Shown: in pieces, positions 1 through 11,970 of the stretch
Layout: each line of letters opens with the position of its first letter
Position numbering within the stretch: position 1 is the stretch's first letter
From: Phaeosaccion multiseriatum
Taxonomy: Eukaryota; Ochrophyta, other classes
Assembly (NCBI GenBank): GCA_965112735.1
Contig: OZ218950.1
Location: 3,224,001-3,288,000, forward strand
Length of the DNA: 64,000 nucleotides
Direction of reading: 5' to 3'
Program-made: the position numbers and the translations under genes
Notes under the pieces: generated by a model
What the model was told of the DNA's origin: nothing
Seen by the model: only the letters and a program-made list of their open reading frames with translations
The model's database searches: none

Positions 1-1150
1 GCCAGAATGTGCTTGACATAGAGCTCCAAATAGGACTGACCCGTGGACACCTTGAGCCGGGGGTTGTTGTTCGTTCGTTTGTCGCAGGAGGGAGAGAGAG
101 AGAGAGTGTGTGTGTGTGTGTAAGATAGACAGATGGAGAGAGAGGCCCAAAAGCACTTTGAGATGGCAGTAGCAGAGCACACTCTTGAGACAACAACGGG
201 CCCACCCCAGCTCCCCCCACAAGAAAGTGTGGGACGACACGCCCTATGCCGTCTCAGGCTTGATAGAACATCGCCATCTCTTCCCTCCTCCTTTCGTGAG
301 CCTTTGGCTCTTGCCCTAACCTCCTCCCCCCCTCCCCCCCCCCCGAGGGCAGAGCAAGCAAAAGGGGTGGACGCTGCAAAGGCTCTCTTGCACCGCCCCA
401 CGAAGGTGTCTATCTCACAGCGAGCCTCCTTTCCTCTATCTGTCTATCTATCTACCTACCCAAGCCAGAGCCCACCTCTCTCCTCTACTCTCCTCTCACT
501 CTCACTCTCCCTCTCCCCCCATAGTCTCACCTCCACGGGCAAGGCAAGTTTGATGCCGTTGAAGCCCAGCCTCTCCCCCAGCCCCCCGGCCACGAGTACG
601 AATCCCATCTTGCCAACCTCTTCCATGCCCTTTTGCTCCAGTTTCTCGAACTCCGCCGTTCCAAAGTTGAGGCGAGTGCCGTCAGGCACCTCGGGAGTGT
701 AACCGTCGAAGGGATTGACGCCCTCGGCAGACTCTTTCAGCAAGGCGCGAGCCTGTTGTGTTGCGCGTGGAGGGGAAAAGAGAGCGCGCACGCAGACAGC
801 AGACAGGAGCCAGCAGCAGCACACACACAACACCTCAGCTGCAAGATGGGTGGTACCCATTTGCTCTATATCAAGACATCAAGAACCCATCGGAGCAAGC
901 AAGCAAGTCTTGGACGCCCCGTCCCCACCTTAGTGATGTAAGCCTCGAGTCCCCCCGGGTAGTTGGCATCGCACGCCTGTAATTGCTCCAGCAGCCCGTG
1001 CTTGGCTTCGTCCTTCTCGCCTGCGGCTGGCCAGTTCTCAAACAAGGCGTCCTGGTCCAGGCTGAGCAGCATGGACACACAACCCTTCTCCTCATCGCTC
1101 AGAATAGCAGCGTTACCCCCTCCAAGCGTAGCTTCCAAGTCTTCACTCAT
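1..1150 (-). CDS. USP: UDP-sugar pyrophosphorylase, N-terminal part (gene runs off the left edge)
   Basis: Converts various sugar-1-phosphates plus UTP into UDP-sugars and pyrophosphate. Three coding exons are visible: 1150-929, 752-531 and 50-1 (partial), with GT-AG junctions all in phase 0. Exon 2 holds the nucleotidyltransferase signature [17 protein letters not shown] preceded by [11 protein letters not shown], an arrangement known from plant USP. Exon 3 reads [15 protein letters not shown], also matching the family. The Met at 1150 gives a start close to that of cytosolic plant USP. An upstream ORF (1403-1784) could splice in phase onto position 1140 and add a plastid-type presequence (see the separate entry). 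The rest of the protein lies left of the window. The family call rests on motifs recognised by eye. Confidence 0.85.
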
Positions 1151-1193
1151 TGGTACAAGTAGACACGATTTTAGGGGAGGACAGGACAGGTGA

Positions 1194-1229
<36 letters not shown>

Positions 1230-1402
1230 AGAAAAGGAGATTAGAGGGGAAGAAGGGGAGAGGGGGAGGGAGTGAGAGAGCAAATGCCAAATGAGAGGGA
1301 AGTCAATTGAGAGAGAGAATGAGCATTATATGTCGTTCTTAGTTCTCTCCATTGCTCACTTATCAAGGTATTACGCACAGCAACGGTCCAAAGCCAACGC
1401 AC

Positions 1403-1784
1403 CTGAGGAAGACGCTTGCAATGGCAAAGGTGACCTCCTGCCTCCCCCCCTCATCCCGCCCACCCAGGCGGAAGGAGCGACTGCAAACTCACTTCTGCTG
1501 CTACTACTGCTGCTGCTGCTACTGAAGCCGCTGCTCCCTAAGGATGACGAAAAGGGACCTCCTCTAAACCCTTCTACCGCTGTTAGTGATGGAACCGCTG
1601 CAACCCGTCCTGGCAGCACGCTGAAGCACTCTGCAGTATGGAGGTTCAATGTTAACAAGAGGAAGGCGAGGAGCACTTTGCCATTGCTGCTGCAGCTGCT
1701 GCTGCTTCCGCTTCCCCCACTGTTACAATCATCTTCGGAGCATGCTTCGAGCGACCGTGGTGGCGATTGCATGCTTCTCTTCAT
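1403..1784 (-). other. Candidate upstream exon with signal peptide/plastid presequence, possibly for USP
   Basis: An open frame starts at Met 1784 (or Met 1772). After about 35 polar, Ser-rich residues it carries the hydrophobic stretch KVLLAFLLLTLNLHTAEC, followed by FSVLPGRV. A Phe directly after a predicted cleavage site is typical of ochrophyte plastid presequences. A good donor (TCAG|GTGCG) ends the exon at 1403 with one leftover base. An acceptor (GAAG|AC) at 1140 inside the USP first exon would complete that codon and keep the USP frame, skipping the cytosolic Met. The intervening 260 bp has a CT-rich tract on the minus strand, as introns here do. It could instead be the first exon of another unresolved gene, or noise. 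Confidence 0.35.
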
Positions 1785-2590
1785 CCTCTGCTGTCCTTTT
1801 TTTTTTCAATTCACACACTCACACATGATATTTTTTTCCCTTCTGGTGCCATCTGGGCTGCCTACTCCCCCTTCACCCTTCACCCCCTCCCCCCCCTCCC
1901 CCCCCTCCTCTTCCTGCTAAATCCTGCTAGAGTCCTACGAGTGAATCCCCTAATCCTGTCCTATGAATGAATGCCCTGCTAGAGTCCTATGCCCCTCCCT
2001 AACAGATAGATCGCATGATCGTATTTCAGTTTCAGTTTCCTTTTCTCCTCCTCTCTTTGACCCTTGACCACTTGAACTCTTGGTCGTTGGTCGGCCAGGC
2101 ATGCTTTCTCTCTCCTGTGGCTTCTCTATGCTCTATACCGTACCCTGACCTCTGGCCCTGGCTTCTCAAGACACACACAACGCACCAACACACGCACACA
2201 CACACACACACCCACCCACCCACACACACACGCACGTTGCTTCTGGCTGGTGGAAGGCCGGCATTTCGTTCCTGGCATTGGCTTCTTGCTTGAGGCCTGA
2301 GAAATCATGCCCCTCCCTGGGACCCTGGGGCCGATCTTGGAGTCCTTGATTCAATGAAGATGAGAACACATAATCGTCTCTCAACCTTCGCCAGGCAGCT
2401 TTCGACTATTAACAAAGCGAGTGCCGTACATTGTTAACCCTCGATCACATCACGCCAGGGTCCTACCTACAAAACCTTCCAACCTGGAAACCAACTTGAA
2501 ACCTAAAGTACCATGTAATGAATAAAACACGCAACAGTGACTCTAGGTCACCTCTCAACATGCCATCCCCTCTCTCTTCCTGCCTCTCCC
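1785..2590. other. Intergenic region, no gene seen
   Basis: The 5' side of USP faces the 3' end of the arylsulfotransferase-like gene. The stretch holds pyrimidine-rich sequence and a (CA)n microsatellite at about 2171-2233. The ORFs in it are short or repeat-derived, so I call no gene. Confidence 0.5.
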
Positions 2591-5500
2591 TCAGGGCCCG
2601 ACAATGTCATAGAGCTGTCGTCGCCTCGCCTTCTGCCGCACCCTTCTCGCGACAAGCCCTCCCGCCACCACACCCGCCACTAGCAGACCAGCAACGAGTC
2701 CCGCCACAGCCGACACCCCCCCTCCTGTTCTTTGGCTGCCATTCGTCCTCGGGCTCGCACCCATCGCGTGTAGAAGAACGTCCTTCTTGCGGCTGTGGGG
2801 ACCCGCCTCAGTCGGCGCCCCTCTCCCTCCTTTCCTCAGCATGTCCAGCTCGCCCTCGGCAACGACCGTCCTGACGTTGCCCCAGCTGTCCTCCAACTCC
2901 AGCCCCACGGAGGGGAGGGAGAAGCCCGGCTTGTTCTGCTTGGCCTTGGCGTCGCTGCTGCCGAGGGTCTTCGTTCTCGTCGACTGCACAAGCGTGCTGC
3001 ACACGGCGTTCGGTAGCACCAACGACGCTTGGGACGGACGCGAGGATGGAGCGAAGATCACCGTTGCCTCAGCCAGCACCACACGACTCTTGTCGGCGGC
3101 CCTGTCCTTGCTCTTTGCTTTGTCGGCCTTAGGGGGGTCAGGGCGGGAAGAGGGGGGCGGGGACGAGGACGTGGAGGGCACGAGGCGAAAGGAGCCTTCG
3201 CGAGGTGTCTGCGTGCGTACACTGTTGAACACCTCCGCGGAGAGGATGCACACAGGTTGGTTCTCCGGTGATGCTGCCAGTCGGGCGTCGCCGTCGTCGG
3301 TCTGAGTCTCGATGACGGTGACGGAGACGTGGTGCAGCAGAGGGGCGGTGTAGAAGCGCTCTGCGTTGTAGAGGGCCCAGCCGCACGGGGTGGCGCTGAT
3401 GGCATGAGCACGTTGTATGAGGGTGCACGATGCATCAAGGGGAAGAGTTGGTGAGAGGTATATGGGAGGTAGGAAAGTGACAAACATCCGCATACATACA
3501 CACAACTTACTGGGCTGATCCGGGGTAAGAGTCGCATTTATCGTCAGTGCGCCAAGGTCTCCACGCCGCCTTGAACATCATCGACCACGCCACCTCCCCG
3601 TTAGGGGTCACCTCCATCACTCCGGCCTCATATTGACTGCAGGGCAGAGCACCACCGACCAGGGCAGGATGCGATGCGGGAGCAATGGACAATGGTGGCA
3701 AAGGAGAGAGCGTGCGGAAGGGGGAAGGATGGACACTTAAGCTAGTGAAAGCACGAAGAACCAACGGCACCATATGATCCATTCCTTGACAGCCCAAAGT
3801 ACAAGCGCTGTGCGCCTCGTCCCACGCACCTGCCGTCCTTCGCACAGGGGTAGATCGTGCTTGCTTGCCACGTGGGAACAAGAGTGTTTCCCGCCGGGAC
3901 GGGGTCGGCGTCACCGAAAATGTTGGTTTCTGAGCCGGTGTTCCAATCCACAAGCTTTTGACATTGGGCACGTTGTGAGGAGATGAGGTACAGTACGACA
4001 GGGTGGCAAGGATGAGTTGACTGGAGGAGACTCACTGACATGTGGAAGGACTAAGGACTAAGAAAGAGCAGGGAACGAGAGACTTTGCCAATGCCCAGCA
4101 TAGCTACCATCAAAGTAACCCTTCGGGGCTCGAGCGGAGCTGATGCCAGAGTGAGCCACTTGCACACACACACTAACCATGACACACACACGCACACACA
4201 CAAAAATGCACACACACATACACACGCACGCACAGACGCACGCACACACACACGTACACACACGCACACACACACGCACACACACACGCACACACTCACT
4301 CACATACACGCACACACACACACCTGCGTAGCTGTCTGGCTCTCCTCATCGATGGTAAAGTACATGAAGGAGGAGGACACGGTGGCTCTCGTACCGCCGG
4401 CGTAAGCCCCGTTATTGAAGAGGACCACTGTGTTATCACCAATGTACTCGGCGTTGTGCTGTGAAAAGAAGACGTTGGTGCCCTTGGGCATTTCTGGCGG
4501 GACGTGGAGGAAGGAAAGCGAGGGAGGGAGACGAGAGCGTAAGGGAGGCGAAGCAGGGCGGAGATCGGTATCGTGGACAAGGCGCGACAGGATGGGACGC
4601 CATTGAAAACCTCCTCTTCGGTCCTGGCGCTCGACCAGAGCTTCGACCTAGCTGTGCATTCTTTCGCCTCCCCCCTGCCCCGGCGTTATAGGTCCCTTGG
4701 CGGCAAAACGTTCCTGACTTGACACCAAGCACCCACACGTATTTTGGTCCCTACGTACCCATTCCGTCGAGCAAGGTGATGTCCAGCGTTCCGTACGGTC
4801 CGCCGAGCACCCACACCACCTCCTCCGTCTCTCTGGAGATCTTAAAGAGGCCGTGCAGGTTACGGGCGCTGACGTAGACATCGTTGTCGAATGAGTTGAT
4901 ATGGTTCACATGGACCCATTGCTTTGAGCCTGGACGTGGGGAGGGGGGGTGGGGGTGGGAGGAAGGGTCAGAGGAGGGCAGAGATCGAGTGAGAGTCAGA
5001 AGGGGGGGGGGAGGCAGGGGGGCATTTAAAATGAACATCGAATAGCGAGTGGCAACGTAAACGAGAAAATGACTCTCTGAGTACAATCGCATTTCCCTTC
5101 GCGGTACCAAAGCGGGGTATACACACACTCTCATTCTCTTCCGTCCGTCCGCCCTCTCTCTTCTCCTCCCTCACCTCTCCAATCCCCCACCTCGGCCTTG
5201 TTCACGACCTTGTCGTAGTCGAAGCGTACGTGGTCACTGAAGTCCCACCTCCAGACCTGTAGATAGAGCGGGTAAGGAATGATGTAAGTATGATGACGGG
5301 TCAGCGACGATGGTACCACCAACGCACACACGTATCCACGTATCTTTCAGTCCCCCAACCAGTTCCTCCCGTCAGAGGCATTGGCAGGCAGATCGGCGCT
5401 TGTGCCATTGCCTCAGTCACTCACTCACGCACTCACATACGCACTCACGCACTCACTCACACACTCGCTCACTCGCGCAGTCACTCACTCACTCCCCCAC

Positions 5501-6245
5501 CAACTCACTCACTCACTTATTCGCTCTCTCACTCACCAGTTTTCCATCGACGTCATACTCCAAGATGGACTCATATTTCGCTCTCATTACGCCTTTGCCT
5601 GTATACTCCGTGACCGTCTCCACCTCGACCGTGTCGTCCGAGTTACCCGTGGAGATGAGGTAGGTTTGCTTCTTGGGCAACCAAGCAATGTCGTGCGAAG
5701 AGCCCCAGATGGTCGTGGGTAGCTCCGTGCCCAGGAAGGAGCCATCCTTGGCGCCCGAGCCGTACTTGTAGAAGTAAGAGTCTGCTTCGGAGGCATCATC
5801 ATCGTCATCGCCGCCAGTCTGGTGCCGGCGCAAAGGGAGGAACAGGGCAGGGCGTGGGGGGTCGAACTCATGAGCACAGCAACCGTAGACGGATGCACTC
5901 GTCGGTGGGTGCTTGCTTACCTGTCTGACTGTGTAAATGCCGGCTCCTGGCTCGATAATCTTCGCGGCTTCAATGCGGCTCACAGCTTCTCCGTGGTACT
6001 GCGGAGGGGGTAGCACTGAACTATCTGTTACACATCAGGCAGAGGTAGGGGGCAGTACGTATGGAAGGGTGAGGGAGAAAGAGGCCGTCTCAAACATGCC
6101 CAAGCCCTCGAGCTTGAGTGAGCCCCTGAGAGGGTCGTATAAGCCCCTGCCTCTCTCTTCTCTCTTCTCTTCCTCTCTGACTCTCTCCAACTCTGTGTGT
6201 CTGGACAAAAGCCCCCACTCCCCTCCCCTCAACATGTACGCAAGC

Positions 6246-6290
<45 letters not shown>

Positions 6291-7095
6291 TCCTCTCACC
6301 TTCAAAATCGTCGTATGCACTCACTCCTTCAAAGTCCGTCACTAACACGGAGCTCACGAGCCGACCCTAGTGAGGAGGAGGAGGAGGAGGAGGAGGAGGA
6401 GGAAGCGTTTTCATTTTTTCACCCTCGTGCTCCACGTCCAAAGCGATGCATATCGCTCGTTGGGGCAGGGCCCACTCAGCAGGCTCCCCACGAGCTTGGA
6501 TCACCACCACCACCGCCCACCACCGCCGCCGCAGCCACCATGTTTCAATTAGAACAAACCTTCATGTCAGTGACCGCCATCATACTCGTACATATGGCAT
6601 TACTCGAGTAGATGCCATTGGCCAAGCTTATCTCCACTCGCCCGCTGTCAAGCATCTAGAGAGTGCAGACGGTGGGTCGAGCGTCAATTTCTGTTGGCGG
6701 GCCACGCAGGAGCAAGCCATTCCAACTCACCTGATTGGCAAGCATTTTATCTCCTCCTCCCAGCAGGCTCTCATCATAGTATACGTCCACCGCCTCGGGA
6801 ACAAGATCTGGCTCCCATCCTCCTCGAGCCGTTGATTGCTGTGGTTGGGGGTGATGTGTTGTTTGAGAGTGGCTTGCTAAACATATGAACAACCCGTCTT
6901 CTCGTCGCGCACCTGGATGAAGTCGTTGACGCTAGGGAATGCATGCCACTGACTGGCAGCATTGCCCTCTCTGACCGTCTTCTTCGAAGAAGGGATGCCC
7001 TTCATCACCAATTTCGAAGAAGATAGTGGTAGAAGGAGGAGAAGGCCAAGAGCAGAGCCCCACAAGGAGCAGCGTGGAGCCAGGAGGAGAACCAT
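2591..7095 (-). CDS. Arylsulfotransferase (ASST)-family protein, secreted and membrane-anchored
   Basis: Twelve exons join in phase: 7095-6913, 6838-6731, 6631-6560, 6366-6300, 6024-5921, 5818-5537, 5256-5175, 4929-4759, 4493-4324, 3954-3830, 3636-3511 and 3395-2591, giving about 764 aa. The N terminus has a signal peptide (hydrophobic LGLLLLLPLSSS). The core shows ASST-family beta-propeller motifs: HVNHINSFDNDVYVSARN, VVWVLGGPYG, FFSQHNAEYIGDN and IFGDADPVPAGNTL. Family members transfer sulfate between phenolic compounds or are uncharacterised eukaryotic relatives; the substrate here is unknown. A Gly/Ala/Val transmembrane helix (about 2612-2690) followed by RRVRQKARRRQ gives a type I topology with a short basic cytosolic tail. 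Exon 6631-6560 and the 4324-to-3954 junction are the least certain; the latter intron contains a (CA)n array. Confidence 0.7.
4160..4323. repeat. (CA)n microsatellite starting at a splice donor
   Basis: On the minus strand the intron after the exon ending at 4324 opens directly as (GT)n from its own GT donor and continues as imperfect (GT)n for about 160 bp. Confidence 0.85.
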
Positions 7096-7378
7096 ACTCG
7101 TTGAAGAGTTCTGTGTCAGCCTTTCCGTTAGCTCCTCTCTATTTCAACTTAGAGATCTTATCTACCGCTTAAGTCGTTTTTTGTTAATTGGAGCTACTCG
7201 TAGTAGGGTGTGTAACGGCCAAATTTGCGTTCCAGTGTGGTGACCCCGAGTTTTAAAATGGAACGATTTTTTGGGCGAAACGGCAAAAATCAACCTTAGA
7301 GATCAATTAGAGAGAGAAAGAGAGAAAGAGGGGATAGAACGATTGTGGTGCTTTGTGGCATCATCACCTCGCTCAGAG
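7096..7378. promoter_or_regulatory. Shared head-to-head promoter region (ASST-like / RSP2-like)
   Basis: Only 283 bp separate the two divergent start codons. No TATA box stands out. The RSP2-like frame is open upstream to 7271, so a longer N terminus is possible. Confidence 0.45.
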
Positions 7379-9722
7379 ATGGACGCTGAATACCTGCAGA
7401 GAACGGTGGGTGCCCCTCTGACCGATGCGCTCACGCAACTGGTCATCGACCAGCCCAAGGACGCGGTGGAGTACCTGGGAGAGTTCTTGCTGGCATACAT
7501 GAGCCGGCAGCAGCTGGCTGTCAAGAGGGAGGCATACAATACGGTGCTGGCGGAGAAGGTGAAGCAGGCCAAGCCGTCCATGGAGGAGGTGGAGGCGGCG
7601 GCAGAGGCAGAGGCGAGGGCTGCGCGGGAGGCCGAGGCCCTTGAGGCGGAGGAGCGAATGCAGGGCACTACTGAGGCCACTGCCATCCTACAGGAGACTG
7701 TTAGCTACCTCAATAAAAGTGTGGAAAGTGCGGCTGGCGTCTACCTTGCTCGAAAGACTTCTGCTGAGGAGCGAAATGTGCTCACCTATGTGACAGCATC
7801 TGAAGGGCAGGAAAAGATGCTCGGGAAGGTGCTAAAAGGAGCCCCAGTCGGAGCAGAGGATGTTGCAGACGATGAAGAGGATCCAGAGAGGAGAGAGGAG
7901 GGGGTCACCTTCCGTCTGTGGAAGAAGACTGAGACACCGCCCCCTCCACCTCCCACCTATGACGAAGATGGAAACGTGCTGGAGCCTGAGGGCGAGCCGG
8001 AGCTCATCCCCCCAGAGCACGTTCTGGTAAGTGTCTCCTGTGGGCCAAAGCAAGGTCTCAGTATAGGTCACGGGCAGGTAGTGCATGGGGAGGCCGAGGC
8101 CGCGTGCCTTCCCTTTCCACCATCCTCTTGGACCGTTCCAGGCTGTAGTCTCATGCGGTCCCTCTCTCTCCCGGTCTCTCCTTCAGGTACCTAATGTTGT
8201 ACGGGAGCCAGCAATAAAGTTCTTTGGCATCCCCAAGATAGGAGCTTATCTCACTGTGCCAGTCACGTACAGCAGCTGGATCCACGCAGGCGGTGAGTGC
8301 TTATTGAGGTGGTTGATGATGCTCCCATCACCTTGGACCGTCTTGGGGCAGCGTCTCTTGGGCACGGTGGGAGAAGCGGTACACAGCAGTGAGGCGCGTT
8401 TGACCAGCTTCGCTGATCGTTCCACCGCTGCGAGAGAGTTCGCGGCAGCAGCAGCAATTCAGTCTCCCTCAGTTCCCTCACCCTGGGACTGTTCCCTTTG
8501 CGTTTTTTCCATACAACGTCACGCCCCTTCTGCGCCCATCAGGTGTGGAGGACAAGCTTCCTCCAGCGCCCGCGGAAGAGACCGAAGAAGGAGAGGAGGG
8601 CGAAGCGAAGGAGGCGGGGGAGCAGGCAGCCGAGGGAGCAGGACCAAAGCAACCCGAAGATGACCTCCTGTTCCAGCCAAATAAGGTTCCCATGACGGCA
8701 GTCTTGTGTGCCGACTCCATGGGCAAGGGCTCGGCCTTTGCCTCCGCCGATGTGCAGCTGTTTAAGGACTGGTCCATCAAGCTGGCAAGCTCTCTGGAGG
8801 CGGCGGAGAAGAAGCTCTTTGAGGCCGAAGCAAAGGCCCTCCCTCTCCTCACGGCCGAGAACCAAGGCGCGCTGCTGTTCTCAAAGAGGGAGGAAGGAGC
8901 AACGGCAGTGGCGGCGGCCGAAGAAGCTGTCAAGGCCTATGAGGCTCTGGGAGAACCCGAGGAAGGCACAGAGGCACCCGTGCAGCCCCCGCCTGTCACC
9001 GAGGTTGCCCATGCTCAGGCGGTGAAGCTGGTGATGGTCTTTGCCGACATTTTCACGGTAAGAGAGAAGGAAAGAGAGGGTAGGAAGGGAGCGGAGATAG
9101 GCCGAGTGGACGCCCCCCCCCGCGCGCTGGTTATACTCTGGCCGTGTGTGCGTCGGCAATACTCTCTGATCGCGGCCTACCCATACCCAACACCTCATAA
9201 ACCATGGACCCATAACACCCATCCACCAACCACACCACCGCACAGGTCATGTCCAAGCTGCTGGTGCCTCCCAAACCCGCGGGCCTCAAGGTACTCCAAA
9301 TGGGTCTGCAGCTGCTCGGCCTCTCGTACACAAGTCCCACCGCGGTCTCGGCCGAGACAGCGACACTGAGCGACGGAATGGCCGAGTGGGTGGGCATGCG
9401 AAGCGTCTTGGCCTCTCTACCGGGTGCTGTGCAGAGCTTCGACCCTAGGGCGGAGGACGCAGGGCAGAGTGCCCCGGCCATGCGCGAGAAGATGGAGGCT
9501 TTGGATGACTCGGAAACCGTCGAGGCGGTCAACCTTCCTGCCGCAGCCCTGCTGGATTGGATCAAGGCGTCCATTGCGCTCTCCGACACGGCTGTGGCCC
9601 AGAGGGCGGCCGAGGCGGAGGCGGCGGCATTGGCATTAGCGGCGGCGGAGGAGGAGGCTGCTGCTGCCGCTGCTGCTGCCGCTGCCGCTGCCGACGCGGA
9701 GGGGGAGGACGGGGAGGAGTAG
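7379..9722 (+). CDS. RSP2: Radial spoke protein 2-like (Dpy-30 motif plus GAF-like domain)
   Basis: An axonemal radial-spoke component of motile cilia. Exons 7379-8026, 8187-8292, 8543-9057 and 9246-9722 keep phase and give about 581 aa. Residues 3-40 form a Dpy-30 dimerisation motif (YLQRTVGAPLTDALTQL, then VEYLGEFLLAYM). An Ala/Glu coiled coil follows. A GAF-like domain begins near residue 217 (KFFGIPKIGAYLTVPVTY) and is interrupted by an acidic insert, then ends with AVLCADSMGKG, FASADVQLFKDW and SIKLASSLEAAEKK. Dpy-30 plus GAF is the architecture of Chlamydomonas RSP2 (738 aa), which this protein resembles but is shorter than. The tail is an Ala/Glu run. I chose Met 7379, just before the Dpy-30 motif; an in-frame Met at 7271 is the alternative. 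Confidence 0.75.
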
Positions 9723-10594
9723 GCAGTAGTTGTGGGTAGTTAATTCGTGTCGGCATGTGCCAATGACCCTCGATACGGCAGCTCCTCCTGTGGCAACCGC
9801 CCGCGCGCGTGCGTGTGTGTGTGTGTACAGGAGAGGTGAGGAGGAGAGGCGCGAGGGGGAGGGAGCAAGAGAGACTCTACGAGTGGAGGAAGCCCTTCGC
9901 CAGCGGAGCATCAAGACTAGTGAAGCTTGAGGAAGAGAAGGGAGGGAGGGAGAGACACAGAGAGAGCAAGTAGAGAGCAGTTGCACACTTGAGCTTAAGC
10001 CTATTCACGAGAGTTCGCTCGGCCCTTCTCTTGCTACAAACCGATTTGACAAGACATGCATGTACTTCCCCCTCTTGCCCCTCTTGGCTCCTCTTTGCTT
10101 GCTATAGCATTCTCCAAGTCCTGGGCCTCATATATAATCACGCAGCATGAGCCGAGCGAGGCGTTGCCCAGGCAATAGGAGAACCTGCTCCCGAGCGAGA
10201 GCTCTTAGCACCCCTGCTGAGCGCCCTCCATACACCCGCTGCTTGCTGGCTGGCTCTTTCTTCTCCTTCTGCCGCACCACCCTTGCTCACCACCCCACCC
10301 CGCCTATTCCAACCCTACGCTGAGCTCTACTCCGTCCTTTATACAGCAAAAATACTACTTCTAGTGTTTTTTTGTATTAAATGAAGACATCGCTCGGTGG
10401 CCAAAATTGCCCATCTCCCCTGGACTGCTTGAAAGCGCATATCAGCTGCCTTCGCTTGCTCACCCTGTGAATCGCTGCTTCCTATACTACATACAACACG
10501 AAGCTCGGCTCGGCTCGCTCGCAGCTGCCAGTCACACACACCGCCTCCCGTCAATAACCCTACTGCCACCCACCACCAGTCCGTCGCTCCCGCT
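9723..10594. other. Convergent intergenic region
   Basis: This lies between the 3' ends of the RSP2-like and DPH6-like genes. It is pyrimidine-rich with a short (GT)n tract near 9810. No supported gene was seen. Confidence 0.5.
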
Positions 10595-11970
10595 TCAAGC
10601 AAAGTTCGCCCTCACGCTGCCACTATCCCACTCGGATCCTTCATTGATGTGTTGCAGCCTGGACCACAGCGAAGTGACGGTTACACAAGAATTGAACTCT
10701 CCGTTCTCTCCCATCGTGTCTACTCCTGCTGGTAATTCCGCTACGAAAGCGGTGTCAAAAAGCTGGCCTTTTTCGATGCAAAAGTGCTGCGTGGGCTGAG
10801 AGTCAATACCAGTAACTTCACCACTGCACCCGGCGTACTCTTCTTTGACTGCAGACACCTCCACCACGACAGTTCCCGCCGCAACCTGTGCCCACAGCTC
10901 CGCCCTCAGCTGCTCGTAGGGTACATTGAAAAGTGGAAACGCCAGCGTGAACTGCTGGCCAAGGGTCTGCTCCCGCCACTTTCTAACATCGGCGAGGTGC
11001 AAATCTCCGAAGCAGAGAGCCGCTACGCGACCACTAGGCCTCGGTGTGTCCTCGCTACTCCTGTCCTCCCTGCCAGTGCCGCCCTCCTCGCTACTACCGT
11101 GCTCCCCCCCCCCCCCTCCTCCTCCTCCTCCTCCTCCTCCTCATCGTCGTCGTCGTCACTCCCCCCGCATTCAGGCAGGTGGTTACGAAGCGCCTCGTTC
11201 ACGGCATCGATGTAGGGTCCGTCTTTGGAAGACGTTTGGCCTCCGACCAGGGGCACCGCGATGAGGTCAAGCTCAAGAGCCTCCGCTTGCTTCTGCACAT
11301 CGCTGATGTGATGGTTTTGGAATGTCACACTGAACGGAGTTCGAAGAGGAGAAGAGGGAAAGGGAAAGGCAAAGGGTAAGTCGGAAGACACTCCAAGGGA
11401 AGCTGCTTCGGGGCGGATGTGGCATTGCTCTCTGCTCCCGTGACGTTCCACTCGGGGAGCCCACCCGCTTGCCCATACTCCCTGCTCATCTCACCTGCCC
11501 GTGGCTCTGTCGTGCGTCGTGAGGAGGACGATTTCGACTTCGCCGTCCGTTAAAGCGTCCCGCAGAGAGCGCTGGAGAGCAAGAAGCGCGAGAAAAGAGT
11601 CTTTTCCCCCGCTCCAAAAGAGCACGTGAAAGCGCACATGTGCTTTACCACCAATAGCTCTCTTTTTGTTGCGCATCAGAGTTGTTGAGGAAAAGGCATG
11701 GCTTGCCGGCTCTGCTTCCACTTTCACGGGAGGGACACATACGTGTTCGTATGGACAGTGTCTTTGGCCATCGCCACGGAGGGAGAGAGAGAACGACGGG
11801 GGATGATGAGAGGGTAGAGCAATGAGGACTAGGGCAATGCCCGTGGATCGGAGAGGGGGACTGGGGGCGGTACGAAAGAGAGAAAAGGGGGAAACCGGGC
11901 AGTTCTGCCTCCAGGGAGGTTGGAATCGACGACAGCCATCAGCGCAAAACGCCTGCTTACCTACAGCCAT
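10595..11970 (-). CDS. DPH6: Diphthine-ammonia ligase-like PP-loop ATPase, with an apparent frameshift
   Basis: The family (PF01902-type adenine nucleotide alpha hydrolase) includes the enzyme that amidates diphthine to diphthamide on eEF2. Exons are 11970-11961 (10 coding bases), 11714-11495 and 11329-10595. The PP-loop SGGKDS is at residues 38-43. Later motifs fit the family: FGDLHLADVRKW and the C-terminal ELPAGVDTMGENGEF. Within the last exon the frame shifts at a run of 13 C (11104-11116 on the plus strand) that codes a Gly stretch after an acidic run. One extra base, or two fewer, would give a continuous frame of about 321 aa; both sides of the break are conserved. A sequencing or assembly error, a real length polymorphism or a very small intron could explain it. 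The insert is low complexity and outside the catalytic motifs. Confidence 0.7.
11104..11116. repeat. C13 homopolymer at the DPH6-like frame break
   Basis: The upstream acidic frame runs into a stop shortly after this run. The frame shifted by one base stays open from here into FGDLHLADV and the rest of the conserved domain. Confidence 0.8.

Noticed and set aside
3058-3537. 159-aa minus ORF within the arylsulfotransferase gene
   Set aside because: It is an alternative frame of the last coding exon, which has the phase-consistent conserved frame.
4100-4160. Possible extra exon of the arylsulfotransferase gene between 4324 and 3954
   Set aside because: The flanking exons already join in phase 0, and the candidate reading frames show no family motif.
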